DNA from: Rostratula benghalensis | Taxonomy: Eukaryota > Chordata > Aves > Charadriiformes > Rostratulidae | Direction: 5' to 3' | DNA: 64,000 nucleotides | Assembly: GCA_013399305.1 (NCBI GenBank) | Contig: VXAI01000166.1 | Span: 768,460-832,459 of the forward strand | Shown: positions 1 to 11,608 of the stretch, piece after piece | Numbering within the stretch: the stretch's first letter is position 1 | Layout of the letters: every line of letters begins with the position of its first letter | Translations under genes and position numbers: made by a program | Notes under the pieces: generated by a model | Database searches by the model: none | Seen by the model: the letters and a program-made list of their open reading frames with translations, nothing else | What the model was told of the DNA's origin: nothing

Positions 1-1117
1 CCAAGGCAGCACAGGGCTGAGAGCAACAGGCAATGTTTGACTGTCCTCTGCCCTAGAGGCTGTCTTCTCTGGGAGAAAACACCTGAACCACAGTAACTTC
101 ACCGCAAACATGGAAGAAAACAACTTGCGTAACTGCTTTGAAGTGACTGGTGTACCAGCCATGGTATGCAGGCTGCTGTCTGGGGACACAAAATGCACAT
201 ATGCTCCTCCATTAGCATCCATGCTCATTACAATACAAACCAGCACAAGTTTTGAGTGATATTAAGCATTCACCATTTTTCTGTAGCTATGATCAGACAC
301 GCTCTTGAAAGTCTAGCTGGGTTAGTTTAAGAAGTCACTGCCTCCAGCCATCGATCCCGTCCCTCTCTGGGCTGGCAGAGTGGACCAAGTGACTGTGCTA
401 CATTTGGCCCAGGCACAGTTATGACACCTTAAGTAGTAGTGAAAATGCTTCTAGACCCCAGCACTTAAAAGACGTGCTGATTTCAGAAGGAGAAGACAAG
501 CTTGATCAAGAATTTAATGCATTTAATCTATTTCTGCAAAAGAGAGTTTTGTTGTTAGGGTGTACGTGGCTTGAATAATTCAAAATATTAAGGAAAAATG
601 TCAGCAGCTGAATTTTCATGTAATAAAGTCAAGAAACGCATCAAATTAAGTAACAAATACACCTGTATAAGTAGGAACTTACAAAACTATCTGCAGTCAA
701 AGGTGCTCTCTTAAGATGAGCGAGGTGCCATTAGCTCTCAAGCTGTACATCAAAGAGCTAATTCCTATGGCTCATAGACTGGCACCCCCTTATCATTTGC
801 CCCATGCTCTGACAGGTGCATACGTTATTGTTTGAATGCTTTTAGGCTGTAGTGTGACTGGAACGTTTCAGAGAAATTAAATGCCTGATAATTAATAAAA
901 AAAAAAAAATTTAAAAAAGGGGCAGGGTGTGTGTGTGGGGAGTAGGTAAGGAAAAAAGCCAGCGGCTCTGCTTCAGAAAAAACAACAACACCCAAACTTG
1001 AAATTACCTGTCTTTCTTCTCTCTCCTGAATTCACACACCTCCCTGAAGATCAAAAGAATTATTTTCCAGTGGAATAAACATATCCGAGTTCTCTTCAAC
1101 TAATTTCTCCCTGCCCG

Positions 1118-1144
1118 CCCCCCCCCCCTTTTTTTTTTTTTTTT
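1118..1144. repeat. C-run/T-run homopolymer junction
   Basis: Eleven C followed by sixteen T on the plus strand, in intron 4. Confidence 0.9.
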
Positions 1145-4100
1145 CCCCTTTTCAGGGAAGCAGCACACTCGAGAGGCAGCCCTCAGTCCTTGCGACTACT
1201 TGCCAACACCTACGTTTGTACTTTCACTGTGCTCCCTGATAAATTCCATTTACTCTAGCAGACTTTGGAAAAGGAAAACACACCATGAAGCCCCAAGCCC
1301 TGTTCCTCCTCTCCTACATTAAAGCAGAAGACGACCAGAGGAAGGCTGCACGCACGCATTGAGGGAGTCAAGCTCTTTGCAAGGGAGAACAAAGATGGTC
1401 ATGGAAAAGATGATGGAGCCTTCATCCCCAGTTTGCTTTGCCAAGACCTCTGTCACCCCAGCAAAAGTGACACAAGTAACGCTGAATCTTAAACTGATGG
1501 CTTTCCACAGCCATCCAGTCTGTCATGTTTGCCTTCTCCTGCCCATAGCAGTAAAACTAGGAACATCATCCACCATGACAACTGAGCAGGGAGGTTTGGG
1601 AGGTGAGAAGAGGCTCTTTTCTGGCTCTCTGACACTCCTTTGCATCCTCTTCCAAATGCAATGCCTAAATAGAGCTGGAAGTAACCCACAATGTCAAGCA
1701 GAAAAATGGGACATCATGCTGTGCTTATTTGTGTGTGTATCCATTCACATAGCAACTTCCAACTCTGAAGACCACTGTGCTAGCCCAACCCTTTCCCAGA
1801 GGCCAATGGACCCATCAGTAAAACAGCTGAAAATGGATGGTTTGCCTGGAGTTTCACTGAGCTGCCTTTACATCTTTAAAGGGATAATATGTGATTTACA
1901 AATGTTATAGGAACAAGCACAGCATCGAAAGAACCAAGGTGGGTACTATGATTACACAAAAAAATATTTATTGGTGCTGAAGTTCTGTTATTACTTATCA
2001 TACCTCAAGACTTATTTTTCACTAATTCTGCCGTTTCTGTCTCACCCACATTTGTTGTGTTCCTTTGTGCCTGTTTGTGTAACCCTGATGTGCCACAGTT
2101 ATTTTTTTTTCCCTCTTGCAGTCAAAGTTGATTCACATTATGCCGAATGCAGAAACCACAGCTGAAATGCTTCTGTTTAACGTGAAATGTACACAATGGA
2201 GTACTTTGTGAAAGAATTGAAAACCCAATCTAAAATATCTGACAACTTCCACAATACAACTAAGGACCACACCTTTCCTTTAAGATGGGGTAAGGGAGTA
2301 TTCACTAGCTCCCATAACTAGCCAAGTACAAGTACTGTTCTTTGCTTAGACCAAACTTTTACAAAGACCTTCCTTTTCCATTAAAGTGTTAAAGATAAAA
2401 CTACATTCTTTAAATCAGGGCTTGCAGCATGTACTTAAATTCCTTAATTTTTCAGAAGCTACTCCAATTCCAGTTTCCCTATAGACCTTTACATTTTAGT
2501 CTATAAATTCAGAGTTCATTTGCAGAGCTGTCATCTTCACTTTTATTACCTGTCAGGCTCCCTCCTCACAAAGTCAAACTCCACAAGAGAAAAGAGCAGG
2601 AGGATCATAGAAATCTATATACTTAGCAGCTCTTACATCAGTATAAGACATATTTTTAAAACAAGTGAATAACATAGCAACTTAAAAGTCTTCAAACAAC
2701 TCAGTTTTAAGGAAACTGTACAACTAATAAGAACTCCTACCACAATTCAAATGAATAAAACTTCCAAAGTCTAACAAATACATATAGATGAATATTTTAT
2801 ACTTACATGGTAGTATAAGCACATACAAAATTGCCATTCAAACTCCCCTGTAGTTCAGATTTGCACAAAGCTTTTCACTACAAATCTGAGGCTGGGCCTG
2901 CCAGATGTTGGCTAGTGTATAGAGAGCAGGTACCTGGGACATGGCACAGCTTTTTTTCATACATTTGGGGGGTGTGACACACTGCACCAACACTGAACCA
3001 CAGCACAAACTGCTGTGCCAGACACTTGCACAAAAGCAGGTGCTTGCCAAAGAGGAGGGCACGGCAGCACTGGAACTCAGCACACCATCTATTTACAGGG
3101 TTATAAAGGCTAAGAAGAAAGGACACTTATGTCCCCATTTGGGCTGACCAGCAGCACTGCCTGGGGCAGGTGCCCTACAACCTGCATCCCTTGTGGGTAG
3201 CACGGGGAGACTCCCATGACCAGGCTTGCACATCTCTTCTGACTGCCCAGTCCCTTCCCTGCTGCTTCTCTGGTTTATTCTCTTCCCCCTCCCCCCCCCA
3301 AAGAAGCCCGGTGCCCAACAGTGCGGGGTCCTCCCTGCCGGGCTGAGGGAAGGCAAAGCAGAGCATCCCCTGGCAGCGCAGGTAGGGTCACGCCGCAGCC
3401 AGGCTGTAAAACCAGCAGCTTTGCATGATCCCAGCTGGTCCAAAGGGAGCAGGAATGCGACAGGGAGAGCTGTACACAAACCTCAGCAGAGGGAGAAGAA
3501 AAATCCTGTGAATTACTCTCATCCTGTAGTCTCTCCAGGCAAACTATGGTCGCCTTTTTCTCTCCTGATACAAATCACCAGCAGCATGCCAGCAGCCATT
3601 GCTCCCTCCTTGCCTTACAAATGCAAGATACATCTCAAACCCATCATCACCTTAGTAATAGCATTCATTCTGAACATACTACTGTCACACATTTTGTTAA
3701 CACTATTTGCCTGGGACGAGGAGACCATCACAGGTTTGTTTGTGGTTACTGTCCCAGGCTATCTAGCTCCTATCTGTGGCCACTCTCAGCCTTCCAGGCT
3801 TCAGCGACTGGAAATTTTAACAGCCTTGTACTAACAGCAGGAGTTTAACATCGATGTTAACAAAAGGAAAATGACTCACAACTCTTGTGTTAAAACACTT
3901 CTGCTCAATGGCAATCGTTAGAGAACTTTGCTCTTTAAAGTGCTCCTTCAGAAACCACAAAGAAATCACTCAAGTTAGCAGTGGAGCAGATTTTTAGATT
4001 TTGAAGTTGAGCACTGATAAGCCTAGGACCTAGGAAATTCTGCTACAATGCAAGGCAATAAACCCACCGTGTTAACAGAGGCACTTTCAAATACTCAGCC

Positions 4101-4464
4101 CGTTTGCTCAATGTATCATGCTCTCTGTACCTTATGTGTTGTGAACATCAATAACAAGGATTTGCTTTATTCAAGGACAAATTTACAGCAGCTCTCAGAA
4201 ATTAATGACACACGTCAAAGCTATTTCAACCACCAGGACAGATGTGCCAGCACATCTATTCCTTCCATTTAGATGTTTAAGATGGTACCAGTCAGAGCTC
4301 GTACAAAAATTGCTGCAAATTACCCACTGAGGATTCAGCTGATCTTCACCCACATGCTGTGTAACTTCCACCATCCCCAGTTAAGATTCTGATCATTCAG
4401 TTTCTAAATAATTTCCTGATTTTCAAGGTAACATCAGCAATTCCTTAAGCAAGCCCAGACAGTT

Positions 4465-4483
4465 AAAAAAAAAAAAAAAAAAA
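4465..4483. repeat. A19 homopolymer
   Basis: Nineteen consecutive A on the plus strand, in intron 4. There is no flanking retrocopy or target-site duplication that I can recognise. Confidence 0.9.
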
Positions 4484-7400
4484 GCCACAAAAGTCCCAGA
4501 GATTCCTGAAGCTCACAAGAAATACCCATACCTCACTTTCAAGAAAACCAGAACAGCTCCTAAAGGTGCACACAGCATAGAAAAATGAGACTTTTGTCAT
4601 TCAGCAAGTATGTAAAGTTCACAAAGCAGTATATTTGAACTGCTGCATATTTCAAGATTTTTCAGCACAATCAAACATGCTCAGGAGAGCTCTTATACAT
4701 TCATTACTCTAAAAAAAACACAAGGGAGAAAAGCATATTCAGCATACTAAAGTTTGTATTGGTTTTGCACGTTAAAAAAGACATTGTGTGCTAATTTCTT
4801 CTTCTCCCATTCTGGTGTCAATAGTTTAATCCTATGGTTTAACAGAGCCTCACTTGAGGGCTGGTCCCCTTTAACCCTTTAATAATAGCAAAAAGCAAGG
4901 AAGCAAAAATACCACTGAAGACAACCCATTGAAAGTGGGTTGGTAGAAAAACCACCTGCTGCTGTTAAGGGCACATGCTATGTACAAGACCATACAAAGC
5001 TTCTTAACTTCATCTAGCCATTGCTGTAAATCAACATCTCCTGCAGCCTCCTAGACAAGATTATCCTTACAGATACCCCTGTCCTTCAAAACTCGATAAT
5101 CCACAACCCCAAGATTATCAACAGAAGCCAAAAAACACTCTTTAAGAAAAAAATAAGCAGAATAAGAACAAAACTGGGTTTTGACACAAGAATGACATAT
5201 TTCCTCTCCCAATTCAGGGATCTTCTCTTCTGACACTGTTCAACATGCTTATGGGTTTTGCTACTAAAATTGTCACTAATGTGAACTACCTCTTAGTTGT
5301 GCAGTTTCATTATGGTACCAGCAGAACATTTCTAGATGTGATTTGGGTTTTGTTTTTTTTTAATAGATACAGATGTAACTTCATCTGTATATGGAATCCT
5401 TCCTAAAATAAGAAAAAGCTAGAAATGGAAGGCTATAGCGCATTTAAAATGTGTCCTGACTGAAATACCCCATTCCCTTTACTGTAAATTTTTACCCTGC
5501 AAAGCAACATCCTGCTCTCATTCTTCCCAATCCCGCACTGGGAGCCCAGTCTTTCCCACCTGGGCCTAGCTGATTGCCTCTCCCAGAAAACACCATCCCA
5601 TTCCAGTTCAGCACGTCCGTGCCTCCCTGCCTCATCCTGCCTCGAGCTTGCTCCAGCCTTCCCAAGATGGGAAAGCAGACGGCAAAACTGGTTATGACCC
5701 TGCAGCGGCGGCTGCGAGCAGCCCAGGCTACAGAACCAGAACTGCTGCTGGGTACCGCAGAAAATCACTGCTGACCACACGCATGAAGGTGCTCACCCCG
5801 CAGCTCGGGTGAACACCCACGCACAGAGAAAGGCAGGAGCTAGCACAGTCGAGCATCACGCTGGCGCAGTCCCAGTACCCACAGTTTGGGAATCTGGCAC
5901 AACAACGTAGCTGGAGCGCTTTGAACTACTGCTGCAGAAGGCTCTAATATTCTCTGCGTGCGGGCATGTGTGCACATGTGCTGGGACGATGCCTCGGTGA
6001 TGCCTGAACTACAATTATCATACATTGTCTCCGATACGTTAGCAGCCATTGACAAGCTTTCCGAAATGACTCCTGGATTTGATGGCAAATGCCCACTGAA
6101 ATGGAATTTAAAATAAGTGGAACACAGATCTGCTTTCCAAAGCCTCTGAAAGTCTGTTTAAACAAGAGTTTATTCGGCATTCATCACACTCCAAGGATTG
6201 TACTAGATTATTCTGTGCTAGGACTTAAAATTCATACCTGGGTTTCTGGGGTGAATTGGAGCAACCCTGGCAGCTGCTGTAGTTTACAGTGCCACTTTAC
6301 AAATCCCCACATTCTGGGTCAAAGCTCAGAATAAGCAGTGTAACCAAAATATATAGTTGCAGTTCAATATGCTAAAACACTTAAAAGAAGTGACCCCCTG
6401 AAATGGCTTCCCTGGTCCTTCCAGGCTCTGTGCAGGCTGCAGGAGCAGTGTTGGTGAGGTTTATGAATGATGTGCAGCACGTGCACCTTTTCCAGATCTA
6501 AAGTATGAATTATGCCACTTCATTACCTTGTGATAATAAAAATACATTGTTGATGCTTCGCAGCAATTGAAATGCATCAAGACTATTGTTCACATTTGGG
6601 AAATTCCTTATTTGTCAGGTTACTCTGCTACCAAAAGCCATGTGCACAAGCTGGAGAACTAACATCTGTCTCAGCAGTGCAGTCCCACAGTCCCAGGTAT
6701 CACAGCGTCTTGCAATGCAAGAATCCATCCTGCTAAATAAACTGCTCTGGAGTGCTAGACAGCAAGTTTCCACTCAGTAAAACTCTCTCATTTCCCTAAA
6801 TTCCAGCTCCATAAATAAGGACTTTATTCTGACTCTTTCAGAGGACAGAGCTGGGGAAATATCCAAGGTAAACAGCAAATAGAGAGCTGTCCTTTAGTAT
6901 TCTGAACCAGGCTGGCTGCTCGCCAGCTATAGTATGCACATTAGAGATCATGAGTTTCCTGTAACCATCTTCTTTATTTCCACCCAGGTATGCTTACTGG
7001 GCTGATGTTAATACATACAGCGTGGCACCCGCCTTCCTAGGCAGCTAGAAATTGGAGCACATTAAGAGAGAAACTGGAGAGTTGTACGGGAGTTGCAAAC
7101 CAAATGATTACCAATACAGTATCAAGTTTTATGAGCAAGTAATTTGTGTGTTCACCAAGAAAAAATCCCCCTAAAGCCTATCTCAGAGCAAACTGGGAAA
7201 CTGCCAAAAGAGAGGGAGTTAAGTGATGTTTAAACTTGCAAGTTTTGGATAGAGAGTATATAGTAAAAAAGTAGAAGCAGGTTTTCTAACAAATTCTGCA
7301 AAGAGTTATTTTAGAAGAAGGTCACAGCAGTTCAGGAGCTTTGAATCCATTTTCAACACAAATAATTCCCCCCCTCCTTCTTTTTTTTTTACTTAATTAA

Positions 7401-9607
7401 TAAAGTACCATGCTGACACTTCTGTTTCCACGCTCACACACAAAATTCATAGAACCAGTCCCAAATTCCTTTGCCAGAAGGTGTTCCCTACATTAGTATG
7501 GAATATGCAAAACTACACTGTAATTTTATGAGTGATGCAATAAACTGAAAGTTTTCCTGAAATTCATTAAAATGACAGAAATGCATTCCGGGGAAGCAAA
7601 CAAATTGCATGGGAAAAATGCTTTACATTTCTGAATACACTTGTCTCAAAAAAACCATTTTATTCTCAAATTGCTGCCAATTCTAACAAACGAGGGTGAT
7701 CTCACAAAGCAGACAGCATTCCTTCTCAGGGAGAGAGAACGGGACAACCCAAAGCCTGATTCACACCAGCAGATCGTTCCAACCTTCTGGCACCGACAGC
7801 TTCCAGACTGGATTTGCCCACTGTATTTCTAACAGCTATTCTGAAGTCTCAATTTGGTTTTCCTCCAAAAAAGAAGTAACAAATAACTTGCTGGTTATTA
7901 ACCCCAAATTCCTCCTTTTTTACCTTCCTAAAATTGACACAATTTATCATTTGACTATGAACAAGGGAGCTCCCAGAAAGGGAAAACTCACCACACTTTA
8001 AATTGTTACGATTATGTTTTAATTACTTATGGCAAGGGATTATACTGGTTATATTACAGAATATTACATAATCATTTTCAACAACTGTCTGCTTTTTTAA
8101 AATGGCTCTAACGGCATCTTCTTTCCAATCATATTAAAAATGCATGAATTTCAAAAGAGAGAGAAATACTGGCTTAATTTATACATTTCATTATTTTTCC
8201 TTTAATTTTGTCCCCTTCCTTTTGCACATAAGGTTACTGTCAAACAGCAAACAGCAACTGAAGATTTAGTATTTTAAACTTTAATAAGAGAACAAACATT
8301 ACTGTAAGCAAATAGAGGGGAAAAAAAGGCATGTTTATCAAAAATGAAATGGATTATTTGTAAACAATAAAAGTACTTACTAAAGCAGTTTCTTTTTTTT
8401 TTTTTTTGGCACCATAGAAATGCTAGAAGACCGGAAGGAGCTTTGTTTTGTGGGTTGTTTTTTTTAAGTAATTACTAAAGGGTTATTCACATCATCTAAT
8501 TTGAAGGATTTTTATTAACACTGCACAGCTTTTGCCCACAGCAGACTGCATCCCTCAAAACCAAGGTGTGCTCTCTGCCACGCACCCACACTAAAACAAG
8601 GGGGAAATATGGACATTAAATCTGGAACATGGAAACCTGCATCTGTCCTACGTCCTACCCTTGGATCCAGAAGCCTTGAAAAGTCCGTGCCAACCCATGG
8701 CATCAGAACTGGCCGCTCTCTCCTGCTGGGAGCTGCGCGCTTCCCGCGCCGGCTGGTGAGGCCGGCTGCTGAGCAGCCCAGCAGAAGCAGGGCCAGGGCT
8801 GTCCCTGGGAGATGCCACGTCCCCACACTGCACAGGCTCCTGCTCCCCGGGCCCTGTCACCTGCATCCAATCTCACTCTGCCCCGTGCTGCCGGCTGGGC
8901 TCGCTCCAGGTGGAAAAGGCGGGAATTCTCAAGCAACTGCAAGAAGCTAGTGGCCAAGATCCAAGTTTAGGGAATGCAGAAAGCACCTTTCCAGCAGTTG
9001 CACAATAAGTTTGCAAAGCTATTTTGCAAAACAGATTTTATTTTTGCAAAAGTAAAACTTACTAAAGTATTCCGCCATCTGATGCAACACTGAAAGAAAC
9101 AGGATCTTAGGCCAGAAACCTGAACGTGGGCACAGAGGGAAGAGAGGGAATCATCTGCCCTCTCTCTCTCTGGAAAGTTAAGGAGAAAGGAGGAAAAATT
9201 TTGTGAAGCCCTTCCCCCCTCCGCCTCCTCACCACAGTGATAAGCATCTACACCACCTAGAGAGCTGTAACTAACTATTAGGGCTGATTAAAATGCTTTA
9301 TAAAACATAACAAGGCATGAGATAGTTTAAGCACATATGAAATATCTTATGAACAACTAGCAATAATGGCTACAAATGTTCATAACTGTCCATTTGATTT
9401 CAACACCTTCCAGTACAACCAATACCATGCACATCTCAAGCAATACTCCCTCCCAGAAACCCCTTTTCTTCCTCTGGATACAAAAGCCATGGGCATGATT
9501 CATTTTTGCACAACATTTTAAAATTGCTTCAACACCTTAGGTCATGCAAGAAGGATGATAAATGTTTAATTGCACCATCACTGCATCTATACAGCGATCT
9601 TGTACCT

Positions 9608-9639
9608 GGGTTTGGGTTTTGAAAGGGTTTGGATTTGGG
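9608..9639 (+). repeat. G-run cluster (telomere-like GGGTTTGGG spacing)
   Basis: Four GGG runs (9608-9610, 9614-9616, 9625-9627 and 9637-9639) plus one GG lie within 32 bp, separated by T-rich spacers of 3, 8 and 9 nt. It is about 210 bp downstream of exon 4 in intron 4. The G-rich strand is the template strand for LGR4. Confidence 0.7.
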
Positions 9640-9850
9640 TCACCCCACCAAAGGTGACAAATAAAACTCCTTATGAACTTGGGTCACTTTGCTCCAGTTG
9701 CAATCGCAGCACCAGAAAGTCCAGGTATGTCATGACACACACATGATTATAATTCAAAACTCTAAGAGAATGAAGCAAACGTATACCAAGTGACTGAGTG
9801 TGGAACTTGGAGAACAATATGAGAAACAAAAGCCAAGTAAGAAAACTTAC

Positions 9851-9922
9851 AAGGACTGTAAACCGCTTAATCCTCTGATGGCCTCATTAGGTACAGTCTT
9901 CAGCTGATTGTTCTGTAGGGTT
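9851..9922 (-). CDS. LGR4: LGR4 exon 4 (third leucine-rich repeat)
   Basis: This 72-nt exon encodes residues 111-134, TLQNNQLKTVPNEAI then RGLSGLQSL, the third LRR. It is very close to the mammalian LGR4 repeat. The acceptor is TTTTTACAG and the donor is GTAAG (plus-strand 9846-9850). The exon ends with TT of a split leucine codon, again phase 2. This is the last exon of the gene that I can find in the window. The next LRR exon, expected to the left, was not found between 1 and 9850 by reading for its conserved residues. Confidence 0.95.
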
Positions 9923-11536
9923 CTGTAAAAATCCACAATGTTATTAAAGGAGAATTTGGCAATAAACTTTATTAACAGTAGAGGTGACAGAAGAGCCCAT
10001 GGTCCTGTTATAGTTTCACAGATTTCTAGTGTACATAAAAGCATGCAGAATCATCAAGACCAGACACCCAAAGGCAGCAACAAAACAAGAAAGTGATCTA
10101 TTTCAGCTTTATTTGCAACTTATTAATTGGCAGAAAGCAAGCCTCTGACATAATATGCTGAAAATCCCCTGGGAACACACTGAAGAGGGTTGAGCAACTT
10201 AACACTAGTACAAATTTGCTACAATGAACGATATTGTATTATTTTCTTCTTAATGCATGCTACAAAATACACAAACCTCTAATTTTTCTTAAAGCCGCAT
10301 CAATACACAAAGCATTAACAAGTCTAATTTACAAAGTGCCATCACAACAAAGCACCTCTGGGCAAACATTAAAAAGACACAGAATAAAACTAGAGCCAAG
10401 CTAAATTAAGCTATACTTTTTTTTTTTTTTAAGAACTTCTCTTATAGGGCACCATATGATTGTGTGATGAATTTTTTTATGAGGAGAATGTAAGTAACTA
10501 AGATCTCACACATTATAAAATATTACTAGATCTTGGTGCATACTTGGGTAAAATGCAAGTTGACAAGTTAATTAACATCCAAGTCCCAAATTTTTCAAGA
10601 ATTTCAGGCATCCCGTATTGAGTATTCTGACAGAGATACCTTCAAAAACCTTGATACTCTGCATTCAATTTACAAAACATCATACTGAGAAGTACTGCAA
10701 ATGGGCAGTTCCCTCAGCTATACCCTGCATATGCTGTTTGTTCCTGTTTCTTTCCATACAATCTCAGGGCCCTTTTCCACCAGGGTTTTTAAATACCTGT
10801 TTAATATTGCCCTACTAGCAATTGGAAATATTTACATCAGCATAAATACTACGATTTCTGGATAGAGGATTTGAAAACTCCCAAAATGAGAAAGCTCTTT
10901 TTATCCTTAGCTGTGTGAGAAAAGTTTAAATGAATATTCTTATCTCGGAAAAGAAAATATGATATGGGAAACAAGGTAACTTTTTTTTTTAATTAAAACT
11001 TTTTTCTAATAGTAAGTAATTTTCACCTAGCTAAGCATCAAACTATGGAAATTATTTCTATCACTGGGAGGGGATGATTCAAAGGTCAAACAGTGTTTGA
11101 CATCTCTAGGTACTATTGCTAACGGTGATAACGTTGGGGCACCTGAAGGATTAAGTTGAGGGGGCAGAGAACAACAAAAAGCTTTACAGGTCATTTTAAA
11201 AGTTTTCTTTCTTAGGATTCTTTTGCTACAAGATATACTTCAGAAGCAACTAAGTGTTCTAATTACAGTAATTAGAGTTTAGTCAAATTCACTGTTGTTC
11301 ATCATAACTACTTACAGCAGGTTTAAAAAAAAAAACCAACCAAAAACACCAAAAACCCCTCAACACTGTAGGAGAGCTGTAATTTTTTATTTTTTTTTTT
11401 TGCAGGGTGGCAGGGGGTGGAGGGTGGGGGCAACAGAGAAAGGGAAAAAAATTTACTCCATCCTACCAGCAAACAGGCTGACTGTGCACTAAGAAAGCAT
11501 ACAGTCAGCTATGAAGTTCTAAAACCGATTACTTAC
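9923..11536 (-). other. LGR4: LGR4 intron 3
   Basis: This short intron (about 1.6 kb) lies between the LRR exons 3 and 4. It has T-runs near 10419-10430 and 10981-10990 and a T-run followed by a GGGTGGCAGGGGGTGGAGGG-like segment near 11391-11430. There is no other feature that I can support. Confidence 0.85.
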
Positions 11537-11608
11537 AGAACTTTGAGTTCTTTCAACCCAGACAAGGCCTTTGGATGGATAAAAGAAAGGTCATTGCCAG
11601 CCAGTCGC
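11537..11608 (-). CDS. LGR4: LGR4 exon 3 (second leucine-rich repeat)
   Basis: This 72-nt exon encodes residues 87-110, [15 protein letters not shown] then SGLKELKVL, a canonical LRR unit of the LGR4 ectodomain. It is preceded by a pyrimidine-rich TTTTTTTCCAG acceptor and followed by a GTAAGTA donor on the minus strand. Its length and phase (2-2) are identical to those of exons 2 and 4, so any one of these exons could be skipped without a frameshift, removing one repeat. The neighbouring low-complexity stretch at 11380-11440 (T-run and G-rich) is intronic. Confidence 0.95.

Larger units (their letters stand above)
1..9850 (-). other. LGR4: LGR4 intron 4 (partial, runs off the left edge)
   Basis: This AT-rich intronic sequence has no exon that I can support. 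It contains a C11/T16 homopolymer junction at 1118-1144, an A19 run at 4465-4483, and two GC/CpG-enriched patches at about 5520-6050 and 8680-8940. A clustered G-run motif lies at 9608-9639. Open frames here, including a 202-residue one at 3226-3834 on the plus strand, show no recognisable domain. No CR1 or other transposon tail is evident by eye. Confidence 0.8.

Noticed and set aside
3226..3834. 202-residue plus-strand open frame in intron 4
   Set aside because: No domain or family is recognisable. It lies antisense in an intron, changes character along its length and has no splice or promoter support. A chance open frame is more likely.
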